From contig MTMD02000005.1 of NCBI GenBank assembly GCA_002010065.2, positions 1 through 64,000 of the forward strand: 64,000 nucleotides of DNA, written 5' to 3'. Each line of letters begins with the position of its first letter. Positions within the stretch are counted from its first letter, which is position 1. Source of the DNA: Candidatus Pyrohabitans jungbluthii. Lineage in GTDB: Archaea > Hydrothermarchaeota > Hydrothermarchaeia > Hydrothermarchaeales > BMS3B. Below are positions 48,203 to 57,144 of the stretch, in pieces. The notes beneath the pieces were generated by a model, which had not been told where the DNA came from, made no database searches, and worked only from the letters and a program-made list of their open reading frames with translations. A program made the translations under genes and the position numbers.

Positions 48203-48518
48203 CATTCTCCTCGATGTCAACATCCCGAAGCGGGTGAAAAAGCTCAACCACGGTACGCGGGTGTTGCACATCGGCGATGTAGATACCCACATGAGCGACG
48301 AGGAAATCCTCCACCTATTAGCCAAGCTGCGCTGCATAATTGTCACCCATGACCGCGAGTTAGCTATGCGAGCGGCGAAGAAGCACCACGTTCTTTTTAT
48401 CAAAAATTCCCTCCCGGCGGAAAATATAGTGCGCTGCCTTGAGAAGCACCGCAGGCTTTTGCGCAGGGCGAGCATCTTTTGCGAGGGGCGCGAGGATTGC
48501 GATTCGTGCCCGTCTTAA
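48135..48518 (+). CDS. DUF5615 PIN-like protein
   Basis: Family homology begins at IDILLDVNIPKRVKKL, around 48192-48200; acids in LLDVNIP and VTHDREL fit the DUF5615 PIN-like nuclease fold, and the end has CEGREDCDSC. The only canonical start in frame is the ATG at 48135, inside nrdG by 68 bases. Closer in are only ATA (48192) and ATT (48198) codons, with GAGGTGG at 48181-48187, so translation may begin at a non-standard codon or by coupling. Probably an orphan toxin-type gene. Confidence 0.7.
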   Translation: MGKRFSAEAWQNASPGGGRIVIDILLDVNIPKRVKKLNHGTRVLHIGDVDTHMSDEEILHLLAKLRCIIVTHDRELAMRAAKKHHVLFIKNSLPAENIVRCLEKHRRLLRRASIFCEGREDCDSCPS

Positions 48519-48520
48519 AA

Positions 48521-48632
48521 CAATATGTTTCGATTGCAGAGACGCTGCTGAAATATGGTTGTGATGCCAATAGTTACAAGAAATGAGAAACACTTCAGGT
48601 GGATAGAGGAGATCACAGGTTATCCAAAAAAC
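48521..48632 (+). pseudogene. Frameshifted remnant of a PIN-domain gene C-terminus
   Basis: VSIAETLLKYGCDA in one frame continues as IVTRNEKHFRWIEEITGYP in another; together they match the last part of VapC-like PIN proteins (…A..YGa.IVTRN..HF..I). One frameshift and no N-terminal half are seen. It begins 2 bases after the DUF5615 stop and runs into the 3' end of the convergent pyrophosphatase-like gene. Confidence 0.55.
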
Positions 48633-49144
48633 CTCTCCTCATACCTCGCCTTCGCCCTTTCAAGCTCTGCAAGTGCCTCTTCCCGGGGCTGCCAGTCCTC
48701 CACCACTATTTCTCTACCCTCCAGCTCCCGGTAGCGGGCGAAGAAGTGCTCCACCTCGCGCAGAAGGTGCGGAGGCACGTCTTCAAGCTCCGCCATGTGC
48801 TGAAGCTGCGGATCCCTAGCCGCCACCCCGAGAAGCTTGGGGTCTCGCCTTCGCTGCGCCTTTACCTCGAGCATTCCCAGAACCCGAGCCTCCACCACTA
48901 TCCCAGGATAAAGCGCCTCTTGGCACAGCACCAGGATATCTAAAGGTGAGGAGTCCTCGCACCAGGTGCGAGGGATGAAGCCGTAGTTCGCTGGCGAAGC
49001 GAAAGAAGTGAAGCTCACCCGGGATAGCTTTATAACCCCAAGCTCAAAATCGTACTCGTACTTCGCCTTTGTGCCGCGGGGCACCTCTATCACAGCGAGC
49101 ACATCGCCATGCTTTGGCTGCGCTTTAAGATGGAGCAGGTTCAT
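48620..49144 (-). CDS. Inorganic pyrophosphatase-like protein with altered metal site
   Basis: 174 residues from the ATG at 49144. Family I landmarks: IEVPRGTKAKYEYDFELG, FTSFASPANYGFIPRTWCEDSSPLDILVL, and RRRDPKLLGVAARDP. The DxDPxD motif reads DSSPLD, so the second Asp is Ser, and the Asp five residues before the DPK lysine motif (Asp97 in E. coli) is Ala. Asp65, Asp70, Asp102 and Lys104 equivalents remain. Activity may be reduced or changed. The gene is downstream of egsA on the same strand. Confidence 0.82.
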   Translation of the reverse strand: MNLLHLKAQPKHGDVLAVIEVPRGTKAKYEYDFELGVIKLSRVSFTSFASPANYGFIPRTWCEDSSPLDILVLCQEALYPGIVVEARVLGMLEVKAQRRRDPKLLGVAARDPQLQHMAELEDVPPHLLREVEHFFARYRELEGREIVVEDWQPREEALAELERAKARYEERFFG

Positions 49145-49176
49145 TGAATTAGGTAGGTAGCTTTGGTAATATAAAT

Positions 49177-50268
49177 CTACTTCGCCACCCCTGTCTTCTC
49201 TAGGCATATCTCAAAGTCCTTCTTGCTTGGGTTCTGATCCTCTAAGATGGTGTAGCGTGAGGGTCTTATGTTCTTCGCGTACATCAGCGCTTCCAGCATC
49301 TGCTTCTTTGTGAGACCTATCTCCCTAGCGGTAGTGGGGGCAAGGATCTTCTCTAGGGAGTACTTCAGAAGCTCCCAGTCACCCTCGCCATAGTAGTGCT
49401 GATGCATGTACTCCATAATTATCGTGCCTATCCCCACCTGCTCCCCGTGGGTGCCCCTCCCGTAACCCAAGTAATCTAATGCGTGGCTGAACTTGTGGGC
49501 AGAGCCGGAGACCGGGCGAGAGGTGCCATACATGTTTATGGCGAGCCCGCCGAGGATAAGCCCCCTCACCAGAAGCTTGAGATACTTGGCGTCCCTGAAG
49601 TCCAGCTCATCTGCGCTCTTAAGCAGAAGCATCGCAGGCATGGAGGAGATACTCGCCACTATTTCGTCGTAGTCCTCGTCTATCTTCTCCACCCCGAGAA
49701 GCCAGTCCTTCACCTCCACCAAATTGGAGATCAAATCCCCATAGCCTGAGCGGAGGAGTCTGACAGGGCTGTTCCTGATAATCTCCAGGTCGGCGATAAT
49801 GGACACAGGAGAGGCGGCTTTGATTGAGATTGGCATCCCTTTCTCCTTGAAGCTCGCCAGGGGTGAAGCTATGCCGTCATGGGCGGCGTTGGTGGGAATA
49901 CTTATAAGCAGAGCGTTTGAGTGGAAGGCCACCACCTTCGCTACGTCAAGCACCTTGCCTCCGCCCACCCCTAATACGGCGTCATACTCGCCAAGGTCGC
50001 CTCTAATCTCCTGCTCAATTTTTTTCGCAGTTACCCTTGAGGCGGTTTTAACAATAAATTTCTTGGATTTACACTCGTCGCTGGTGCAGATAAGCTCCTC
50101 CACCTTCTTACCAGCGATTTCATTTGTCCTGGGTCCAGTTACAATTACCACATTTCTCAAATCATACCTGCCAACCAGCTTTGAAACATGGTTTAAGGCT
50201 TCTCTGTGTATCCTTACATCCACGGGCAGGAGTATCTGCTTGAAGTGTTTCAATATCATGGCCATCAC
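49177..50268 (-). CDS. egsA: sn-Glycerol-1-phosphate dehydrogenase
   Basis: 363 residues. NAD(P) site VLGVGGGKVLDVAKVVAF; SIPTNAAHDGIASPLASF; zinc ligands in Asp of SGYGDLISNL, His in SGSAHKFSHALD and GTHGEQVGIG. It makes the sn-1 glycerol phosphate of archaeal ether lipids from DHAP, a defining archaeal enzyme. The start (GTG, then ATG) overlaps the stop of the phosphatidyltransferase gene upstream, so lipid head-group and backbone genes are cotranscribed. Confidence 0.96.
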   Translation of the reverse strand: MMAMILKHFKQILLPVDVRIHREALNHVSKLVGRYDLRNVVIVTGPRTNEIAGKKVEELICTSDECKSKKFIVKTASRVTAKKIEQEIRGDLGEYDAVLGVGGGKVLDVAKVVAFHSNALLISIPTNAAHDGIASPLASFKEKGMPISIKAASPVSIIADLEIIRNSPVRLLRSGYGDLISNLVEVKDWLLGVEKIDEDYDEIVASISSMPAMLLLKSADELDFRDAKYLKLLVRGLILGGLAINMYGTSRPVSGSAHKFSHALDYLGYGRGTHGEQVGIGTIIMEYMHQHYYGEGDWELLKYSLEKILAPTTAREIGLTKKQMLEALMYAKNIRPSRYTILEDQNPSKKDFEICLEKTGVAK

Positions 50269-50831
50269 ATCTGTCTCATTGAATAAATCATCCTGTGGAA
50301 AGCTGTAAGGAATCCGAGGGCAGCGAGGAAGACCAGGAGGTAGTACACCTCACCTATAAGCAAACCTATTATTATGGCCAGGATTCTGAAGTCCCTCGTG
50401 GCTATTCCAACTTTACATTCCGCGCCAACTGCTTCGGCCATTATCCTGGTCACGCTAACCAGGAAGGTACCCACAATCGCTAGGCTTCCAGCCAGCCAGT
50501 ACTCCGCGGGGTTAAAGGCGATCAGAGCGATTATTAAAGCTGCGTCTACAAATCTGTCCAGCACCCTGTCAAGGTAAGCTCCCTTCTTTGTTACCCTGCT
50601 GGAGAGCCTCGCCAGGTCGCCGTCGGTGCAGTCCAGAATCTGAGATACCAGAAGCACCACCACGCCTGCGATTATGCTCTGAGTGGCTATAAGGTAGGCG
50701 GCGTAGAATCCCAGGAGTGTTGCTATAATAGTTACCATGTTCGGTGTCAGTGGCGTTCGCATCAGCAGCTTTGCAATGGGTATAGAAAATCGCCTGTAAA
50801 TGTAGTGAGTAAGTGGATATTTCAACTCCAT
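50265..50831 (-). CDS. CDP-alcohol phosphatidyltransferase family protein
   Basis: 188 residues, about six membrane segments. The full catalytic motif DCTDGDLARLSSRVTKKGAYLDRVLDR (DGxxAR-x8-Gx3Dx3D) is present. It joins a CDP-activated alcohol or lipid to a phosphorylated acceptor. With a nucleotidyltransferase divergent at 51000 and egsA downstream, an inositol-phosphate-type polar lipid or soluble phosphodiester (for example di-myo-inositol phosphate) product is plausible. Confidence 0.9.
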   Translation of the reverse strand: MELKYPLTHYIYRRFSIPIAKLLMRTPLTPNMVTIIATLLGFYAAYLIATQSIIAGVVVLLVSQILDCTDGDLARLSSRVTKKGAYLDRVLDRFVDAALIIALIAFNPAEYWLAGSLAIVGTFLVSVTRIMAEAVGAECKVGIATRDFRILAIIIGLLIGEVYYLLVFLAALGFLTAFHRMIYSMRQM

Positions 50832-50999
50832 TTTAAACGACCTGATAATCCCTTTTTAAGTATTTTTTATTGTAACTCAGCCTTACTGCATAAATTCCCA
50901 CCAAAGGCTGATTAAGCAAATCCCACCTCTCTTTTGATAGAATTTTAATCACAAGAAATATTATTGTAGTTCAATATTGTCATTTAGAGGGGTAAAACG

Positions 51000-51752
51000 A
51001 TGAAGGCGGTTATCCTTGCAGCGGGCATGGGTAGCAGGCTTGGTGAGTTTACCAGAGATAAACCAAAGACTCTGCTGCTGGTGAGAGGCAAGCCGCTGAT
51101 ATTCCACATCTTGGGGAGCCTCTCCACTAATGGGATAGAAGAAGTGATAATAATAACTGGCTACGAAGATGAAAAGATTAGAGAGGAGGTGAGAGACGGC
51201 TCTGCGTGGGGACTAAAGGTAAGATACGTTAACAACCCCCGCTATGATTCAACAAACAATATCTACAGCCTTCGCCTGGCGGAGAAGGAGGTGGCATCAC
51301 AGGGATTTTTGATTGTGAATTCGGACGTCTTCTTTCATCCCGAGATTTTAAGGAGGCTTCTTGAGGCTAAAAATAGTGGGATTACCCTTATGGTGGATGT
51401 TGAAAAGAGTCTGGGGGAAGAGGAGATGAAGGTAGTAGCCCGGGAGGAGCGTATTACAGATATCGGGAAGGGGCTACTCCCCAGAGATGCGGATGGGGAA
51501 TATATAGGTCTTGCGCGTATTGATTCTGAGTTTACCTCCATATTTTTTGATGCTATTAAGGAAGTGCTACGCGACCAGGGGGCAGGGGTTTTCTACGAGG
51601 AGGCTTTTAAAAGACTTATAGAGAAGGGTTTCCCAATAAAATACAGCACGACCGGTGGGTATCCATGGATAGAGATTGACACCCCACAGGACCTGAGAAC
51701 TGCCGAGGCTGACATAGCACCAGAGATAGAAAAGGGGCGTGTTGACCTATAA
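51000..51752 (+). CDS. Sugar/inositol-phosphate nucleotidyltransferase
   Basis: 250 residues. Start AVILAAGMGSRLGEFTRDKPKTLL is the nucleotide-binding signature; NSDVFF holds the metal Asp and EIDTPQDLRTAE the C-terminal Asp. Similar to LicC and to the cytidylyltransferase part of archaeal IPCT proteins, which make CDP-inositol from inositol-1-phosphate. Divergent from the CDP-alcohol phosphatidyltransferase, which would use such a product. A poorly conserved AT-rich 168-base gap separates them. Confidence 0.85.
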   Translation: MKAVILAAGMGSRLGEFTRDKPKTLLLVRGKPLIFHILGSLSTNGIEEVIIITGYEDEKIREEVRDGSAWGLKVRYVNNPRYDSTNNIYSLRLAEKEVASQGFLIVNSDVFFHPEILRRLLEAKNSGITLMVDVEKSLGEEEMKVVAREERITDIGKGLLPRDADGEYIGLARIDSEFTSIFFDAIKEVLRDQGAGVFYEEAFKRLIEKGFPIKYSTTGGYPWIEIDTPQDLRTAEADIAPEIEKGRVDL

Positions 51753-51827
51753 GATTCCTATAAGGGCTAAATCTTCGAGATACGCCCTTTCAAAGCTTTT
51801 ATTATATGGACAATCAACACGATTTAC

Positions 51828-51953
51828 ATGCTGAGGAGATTTTTCATTCTTCTGCTTCTAGTAGGTGCTGTGCATGCCCAAGAAGTGCGCTTCTCTGGGT
51901 GGAGTATCATCACGAAGTTTGCGCTTAGCTTCTATAACCCTGTAAGGGGGTGA
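51828..51953 (+). pseudogene. Short secreted ORF, probably a truncated paralogue of the next gene
   Basis: 41 codons: a signal peptide MLRRFFILLLLVGAVHAQE, then VRFSGWSIITKFALSFYNPVRG and a TGA at 51951-51953. KFALSFYNP resembles EFVLSFYDP in the gene downstream. The frame stays open after the TGA (VLSIGGDSYVVARSK...) right into that gene. A TATA-like TTTTATTATATGG about 22-32 bases upstream suggests it is transcribed. Read as a decayed N-terminal copy or a short secreted peptide. Confidence 0.45.
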
Positions 51954-52112
51954 GTTCTCTCCATAGGCGGCGATAGTTATGTGGTAGCGAGGAGTAAAAG
52001 CTCTATACGGCCCCACATTGTGATTTTAATCTCATTAGCAGCTGTGCATCTTCGGGATAAACAGGTAAATTTAATACTTAATAACTCCAAGTTTTACTAT
52101 AGGTGGATGTTT

Positions 52113-53255
52113 ATGAGAAGAGAGATATTGGCGTTTATTCTGGTCCTTTTACCTTTTAATGCTGCAGCAGAGGAATCTCTTCTGAAGTTCTATTCCTGGG
52201 ACCCTGCTACAAAGACGCCTCGCATTTTAGAGGGGGAGGAGATAGACATTTCAGGCGAACAGGGCACCTACTACTTTATCAACCCTCCTCTTAGGGTGGA
52301 TGCAAACAGGGACGGCGATACCCTGGATGAAGAAGATTATGTGCTCTACAATGCGCTGTACATTATCAACTCCTCATACGCTGAGTTTGTGCTTAGCTTC
52401 TACGATCCCAGCGAGGCAGAGACAATAAATGTAAGGGGAAAAGAGTATCTGCTCATATACTCAAACCCATACCAGCAGCAGTTCCGCTATGCAGAGAGGT
52501 ACCATTACCTCACTCTGCCCCGGAAGGGAAGTATCCTCTCTAGGGAGGCTACACCATTCCCACAGGACGCCAACCTTAAGGTCGAGTATGTTAACCCCAC
52601 CGTCAGCCTGGGCAATGTGATTGGAACTCTCGCTTTCTTTGTAGGCAATAATTACCATTCCTCTGTCAGCATCTTTGAGGGAAGGTTCCCCAAGGATATA
52701 ACTTCGGAGCTTAAAGACCCATTTAAGAAGTACAAGATATATGTGGTTGAGGCAGATTCTACGCACGCGAAGCTTGTCATAGTGAAAAGGGGCGAGGAAA
52801 ACGCTGTCTGGGTGAAGAATGGTGATACAGATGTGCTGGGCTACAGCAGGGTGGCGGCCTTCACCCTGAAATATGGGGGCAGAGGTGAGGGGGGACCATC
52901 ACTGGGCAATGACGCCAAATACTTTATCCACTTTCGCGGCGAAGCTTTCAAGCTCACTCAGGGTTGCGTGGATATAGAGGGCACCTTATACGAGCTTTGC
53001 TACGATGGTGTGAGGAAGCTAAGCATAAGGCTCAGAGAGGAGTTTGCAGTGCCACCAGAGCCTAAGCCCGAGGAGACACAGGCTCCAATAACAACGTCTC
53101 CACTAGAGACTACTCCAGCGCCCACCCAGCCACCAGCTACAGAAAAACCAGAAGAAGAAAAGAAAGGTGTGTGTGGACCTACTCTGCTTGCGCTGCTCGC
53201 CCTAATTCCCCTGCTCAGGCGCCCCTCATTCGCCTCTTGTACTCCTCCAGCTTAG
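52113..53255 (+). CDS. Secreted cell-surface protein with CGP-CTERM-type anchor
   Basis: 380 residues from the ATG at 52113 (AGGTGG upstream). Signal peptide RREILAFILVLLPFNAAAE; a large beta-rich domain with VDANRDGDTLDEEDY, which could bind calcium; a Pro/Thr-rich stalk (TQAPITTSPLETTPAPTQPP); then CGPTLLALLALIPLLRR, a CGP-CTERM-like sorting segment, followed by an extra PSFASCTPPA tail. Function of the main domain is unknown. The tail overlaps purE by 41 bases, convergent, so the normal stop may have been lost. Confidence 0.8.
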   Translation: MRREILAFILVLLPFNAAAEESLLKFYSWDPATKTPRILEGEEIDISGEQGTYYFINPPLRVDANRDGDTLDEEDYVLYNALYIINSSYAEFVLSFYDPSEAETINVRGKEYLLIYSNPYQQQFRYAERYHYLTLPRKGSILSREATPFPQDANLKVEYVNPTVSLGNVIGTLAFFVGNNYHSSVSIFEGRFPKDITSELKDPFKKYKIYVVEADSTHAKLVIVKRGEENAVWVKNGDTDVLGYSRVAAFTLKYGGRGEGGPSLGNDAKYFIHFRGEAFKLTQGCVDIEGTLYELCYDGVRKLSIRLREEFAVPPEPKPEETQAPITTSPLETTPAPTQPPATEKPEEEKKGVCGPTLLALLALIPLLRRPSFASCTPPA

Positions 53256-53655
53256 CTCTGAGTTCTGAATCCTTGAGGGCAAGAATCTCAATAGCTAAGA
53301 GTGCCGCATTTTTAGCGTTGTCTATGCCCACAGTAGCAACCGGCACGCCAGGTGGTAGCTGGGCAATTGCAAGCAGCGCATCTAAGCCGAGAAGCTTCAC
53401 CTCCCGTGGTACGCCTATCACAGGCTTTATTGTGTGGCTTGCTATTACTCCGGGTAGCGCGGCGCTTAAGCCAGCGATGGCGATGAAAACCTCGCAGTCA
53501 TCTCGTTCTGCAATCGCCTTAACCTTTTCCGGCGTGCGATGAGCGCTTGCTACGTGCACTTCGCAAGCAACGCCGAACTCCTTTAAGACAGCCTCAGCCT
53601 TCTCCGCGAGTTCGCGGTCAGACTCGCTTCCTATAACCACAATCACCTTGCTCAT
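53215..53655 (-). CDS. purE: N5-CAIR mutase / AIR carboxylase
   Basis: 146 residues. GSESDRELAEKA, VHVASAHRTPEKV and AGLSAALPGVIASHTIKPVIGVP are PurE hallmarks. It rearranges N5-CAIR to CAIR or carboxylates AIR directly in purine synthesis; no PurK is in view, which would favour direct carboxylation, but the window is too small to decide. Confidence 0.95.
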   Translation of the reverse strand: MSKVIVVIGSESDRELAEKAEAVLKEFGVACEVHVASAHRTPEKVKAIAERDDCEVFIAIAGLSAALPGVIASHTIKPVIGVPREVKLLGLDALLAIAQLPPGVPVATVGIDNAKNAALLAIEILALKDSELRAKLEEYKRRMRGA

Positions 53656-53664
53656 CTCATCACC

Positions 53665-54369
53665 TCAATAAACCTCTAAGCACGAGCCATAGTCAAGCTT
53701 TACCTCACCTTTGCACAGCGCCACTATTGCAGAGGCAACCTCCTCTGGAGAGCGCAGCTTTGAGAAGTCGTCCTCAGGGTAGAGGGAGCGGTACATCGCT
53801 GTATCCGTACCTCCTGGACAGACGGCATAAACTTTAACTTTTGGTGAGACCTCGTACGCGAGGGCTTCGGTTAAGCCAAGTACGGCGAACTTGCTGGCGC
53901 AGTAGGCGCTGAGCTCAGGGAAGCCCATCTTTCCCATGCCGGAGGAGACGTTTACTATGATGCCGCCCCTCTCCAGCATGCCGCTGCGCAGCGCTTCGCG
54001 GCAGCACAGGAATACGCCCTTTACATTCGTCGCCATTATGTTATCAAACTCCTTCTCATCTGTATCTATTAGTCGCTTTCGTATCGCCACGCCGGCGTTG
54101 TTTATCAGTATCTCTACCCTGCCAAGCTCACTGGCGGCTGCGAACATAGCTTTAACCTGAGCAACGCTGCGAACGTCAGTGGGTACCGTCAGCGCCTCGC
54201 CGCCTTCGTGGGAGATTTCATCTGCCACGCGCTCAAGCTCGCTTCTCGTGCGCGAGGCAAGCACCACCTTGACGCCTTCCTGTGCGAGGAGCTTGGCTGT
54301 GGCAGCGCCTATCCCACGTCCTGCACCTGTGACCACTGCAACCTTTCCCTTGAGCTGCATCTTTCCCAT
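53665..54369 (-). CDS. Short-chain dehydrogenase/reductase
   Basis: 234 residues. NAD(P) motif VVTGAGRGIGAA, NNAG, catalytic Ser in NVSSG and YxxxK in YCASK. Ala-Ser-Arg-Thr after strand 2 suggests NADP. Related to 3-oxoacyl-ACP reductase-like SDRs; the substrate is unknown. The gene purE begins 10 bases downstream and both may be cotranscribed. Confidence 0.92.
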   Translation of the reverse strand: MGKMQLKGKVAVVTGAGRGIGAATAKLLAQEGVKVVLASRTRSELERVADEISHEGGEALTVPTDVRSVAQVKAMFAAASELGRVEILINNAGVAIRKRLIDTDEKEFDNIMATNVKGVFLCCREALRSGMLERGGIIVNVSSGMGKMGFPELSAYCASKFAVLGLTEALAYEVSPKVKVYAVCPGGTDTAMYRSLYPEDDFSKLRSPEEVASAIVALCKGEVKLDYGSCLEVY

Positions 54370-54440
54370 GTTCCTTTGCAGGCCGATTTAAATAAAGGTT
54401 GTGGAAATACTTATTTATCCTCATAAGCAGAGGCAGAGGC

Positions 54441-56366
54441 ATGTTCGAGATAAAGTATAAAGACGGTGCAGGAAGAGCAGGTGTGTTCGAAGTTCATGGC
54501 AAAAAGCTGGAGACGCCTTACCTCTTCCCTGTAATAAATCCCAAGCGTCAGGTGCTTGATGTAAAGGAGATTGAGAGGCTTGGCTTTAATGGCATAATCA
54601 CCAACTCCTACATAATCTACCGCGATCCTGCGCTGAGACAGCGTGCTTTAGAGCGAGGAATCCACGCTCTTATTGGCTTTGACGGTGTGGTGATGACCGA
54701 CTCGGGCTCCTTCCAACTATACCAGTATGGCAGGGTTGAGGTCTCTCCCAGTGAGATAGTGCATTTCCAGGATGAGATAGGCGTGGACATAGGTGTGATT
54801 CTTGACATTCCTACACCTCCAGATGTGGGCTATGAGCGTGCGGAGCGGGAGCTTGAGGAGACACTGACCCGTGCCAAGGAGGCGGCTAGGCTTAGCAGAA
54901 AAATGCTCCTCGCAGGCACAGTGCAGGGCTCCACCTATGCTGAGCTAAGGGAGCGCGCAGCTTCAGGAATAGCAGCGCTGGGTTTCGACGTGCATGCAAT
55001 AGGGGGCGTGGTTCCCCTCATGGAGGAGTACCGCTTCGCCGACCTCGCAAGGGTAATCCTCCATGCGAAGCTTAAGCTGGGGCATGCGAAGCCGGTGCAT
55101 CTATTTGGTGCTGGGCATCCCATAGTATTTGCCTTCGCCTCGCTCTTGGGATGCGACCTCTTTGACAGCGCCTCCTATGCCCTCTACGCCAGGGATGGGC
55201 GCTACATCACCGCGAGGGGTACGTATAAGCTTGAGGAGCTTCACGAACTTCCCTGCTCGTGTGAGGTTTGTGCAGAGCACTCTGCAAGGGAGCTTAAGGG
55301 CTTAGAGGCAGAAGAACGCGAACAGCTGCTGGCGAAGCACAACCTCATCGCCTGCCTGGAGGAGATAAAACGCGTGAGGCAGGCGATATACGAGGGCTCG
55401 CTGTGGGAGCTTGTGGAGCAGCGAGCGAGGGCGCATCCAGCATTGCTCGAGGCGCTGCGTGTCCTTAAGGGCTATTCGCCCCAGCTTGAACGCCTGGAGC
55501 CCGTGACAAAGCGCTCAGCCTTTTTCTACTCAGGCATGGAATCACTCTCGCGTCCGGCAGTGGCGAGGCACATTGAGAGGCTTTCCTGGATTGAGCGCGT
55601 GGGTAAAGAGCTTGTGCTTTTGCCCGACTGCGAGAAGCCGTACTCGCGCACCTATCGCTTGGCGAGCAGTGAGCGCTACCACGTATGCATAGCCTCGCCG
55701 GTCTTTGGGATAATCCCCCTGGAGATTGAGGAGACGTACCCCTTAACCCAGCATGAGGGTGTTGCTACGCTTGACAGGGAGCAGCTAGCCTTCATGCGTC
55801 GTGTTATAGCTGAGTACGCTCAGCGTTTTACAAAGGTGCATTACCACACTAGCTTGGAATTTCTGGGCATCGAAGGCGAAGCTTTCGACGAAGTTTCGCA
55901 ATTTCGCTTTGCTGGCGGGGAGGAGCTTAAGCTGCGAGCCCTCGCTGATTACCAGCTTGGCAAGGGCGCGGGCGAGGTGCTATTCGCTGGCGCCAGGGCA
56001 GAGTACTCCAGGCGTACCGGCAGAATAAGGCGCGCTTTTGTTGATGGCGAACTAGTAGCGACGCTGCGCGCCAGCGACGGTATAGTTGTGCCGACCATAG
56101 CTGGAGCAGAGCGCCTGCTTCGCCTTCGCTACCCGCGATGCCGTGTCGTCGTTGCAGAAGAAGCCAGGCAATTCGCAAAAGAGGGTAAGAGCGTTTTTGC
56201 GAAGTTCGTTGTAGATTGCGACCCCGAGATAAGGGCTATGCAGGAAGTTGTTGTGGTGGATGAAAGCGATGAGCTTTTAGCCACGGGCACATCGCTGCTG
56301 AGCGCCGAGGAAATGCTGGAGTTTGAGCGTGGGATAGCTGTAAAGCCGAGGCACAGGAGGCGTTAG
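54441..56366 (+). CDS. tgtA: Archaeosine tRNA-guanine transglycosylase
   Basis: 641 residues from the ATG at 54441. Catalytic region VMTDSGSFQLYQYG, LDIPTPPD, GTVQGSTYAELR and HLFGAGHP; zinc ligands in CSCEVC with the later His. Central domains are followed by a C-terminal PUA domain (RRAFVDGELVATLRASDGIVVPTIAGAERLL..). It exchanges guanine at position 15 of tRNA for preQ0, the first step to archaeosine. Confidence 0.96.
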   Translation: MFEIKYKDGAGRAGVFEVHGKKLETPYLFPVINPKRQVLDVKEIERLGFNGIITNSYIIYRDPALRQRALERGIHALIGFDGVVMTDSGSFQLYQYGRVEVSPSEIVHFQDEIGVDIGVILDIPTPPDVGYERAERELEETLTRAKEAARLSRKMLLAGTVQGSTYAELRERAASGIAALGFDVHAIGGVVPLMEEYRFADLARVILHAKLKLGHAKPVHLFGAGHPIVFAFASLLGCDLFDSASYALYARDGRYITARGTYKLEELHELPCSCEVCAEHSARELKGLEAEEREQLLAKHNLIACLEEIKRVRQAIYEGSLWELVEQRARAHPALLEALRVLKGYSPQLERLEPVTKRSAFFYSGMESLSRPAVARHIERLSWIERVGKELVLLPDCEKPYSRTYRLASSERYHVCIASPVFGIIPLEIEETYPLTQHEGVATLDREQLAFMRRVIAEYAQRFTKVHYHTSLEFLGIEGEAFDEVSQFRFAGGEELKLRALADYQLGKGAGEVLFAGARAEYSRRTGRIRRAFVDGELVATLRASDGIVVPTIAGAERLLRLRYPRCRVVVAEEARQFAKEGKSVFAKFVVDCDPEIRAMQEVVVVDESDELLATGTSLLSAEEMLEFERGIAVKPRHRRR

Positions 56367-56367
56367 C

Positions 56368-57144
56368 TTGAAGGCTGCGCGGGTGCTTCGCGAGGCACTG
56401 GCGCTTCTCCGCGCGGAGCCCAAGCTTTTCGTACCCCGAATCGCCACTACCTTCATCTATACCGCCTTTCTGCTCTACCTCAGCAAGGTGCTCTATGAAG
56501 TTGTGCTCATGCTTCAGCGTGGCGAAGTGGCTGGAATAAAAGCCCTCGCTCTGCCTTTAGTAGCCAGCCTCCCCGCTATTCTCGCGGTGGATATGCTCAC
56601 CTATGGCATGTACGCCTCACTGGCGGCGCAACATAGGCGTGGTGAGGTCTCCCTTATTCTTGCGCTGAGGCAAGCGCTCTCGCGGTGGCGAAGCCTCCTG
56701 GCGATAGGCGTCGCTGCCCTGCTCTTCGTAGCCTGCGTTTTCCTTATCAGCTCTCTAACCCTAGCCGGCTTCATGTACACCCGCTCTGCCCTCTTCGCAC
56801 TGGTAACCCTGGGGATATCCTTACTTGGCGTTGTGGTTTTTGCGCTGCTCTTCTTCTTTGCCGTGCCGGTGACTGTGCTCGAGGGCAGGAGCTTTCTCGC
56901 CACAATGGAAAGAAGCGCCTCTCTTGGAGTGAGGCGAAGCAGCGAGGTGGTGGCACTGAACCTGTTCTTCATGCTCCTCATATTCATAACCATGCTCATA
57001 GGCATGGCCACGCAGTTCAGGGGCAAGGCTTTTGCTGCGGGAGTTGTGCTATTCTTAATTGGAAGGCTGATTCAGGCGGTGGTTTACACCTACATGAGTG
57101 TGGTCGCGCCTACGGCTTACCTGCTGGAGGAAGAGGATGGTTGA
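56368..57144 (+). CDS. Multi-pass membrane protein
   Basis: 258 residues, TTG start one base after tgtA. Six hydrophobic segments; EALALLRAEPKLFVPRIATTFIYTAFLLYL opens it. The arrangement resembles archaeal DUF-type membrane proteins of the glycerophosphoryl-diester/DUF7847 kind, of unknown function. Overlaps the nuclease gene by 8 bases, so tgtA, this gene and the next two form one operon. Confidence 0.75.
   Translation: MKAARVLREALALLRAEPKLFVPRIATTFIYTAFLLYLSKVLYEVVLMLQRGEVAGIKALALPLVASLPAILAVDMLTYGMYASLAAQHRRGEVSLILALRQALSRWRSLLAIGVAALLFVACVFLISSLTLAGFMYTRSALFALVTLGISLLGVVVFALLFFFAVPVTVLEGRSFLATMERSASLGVRRSSEVVALNLFFMLLIFITMLIGMATQFRGKAFAAGVVLFLIGRLIQAVVYTYMSVVAPTAYLLEEEDG

Noticed and set aside
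51951-51953. TGA read as selenocysteine
   Set aside because: No SECIS-like hairpin was evident and the flanking sequence does not look like a selenoprotein; a truncated paralogue explains it better.
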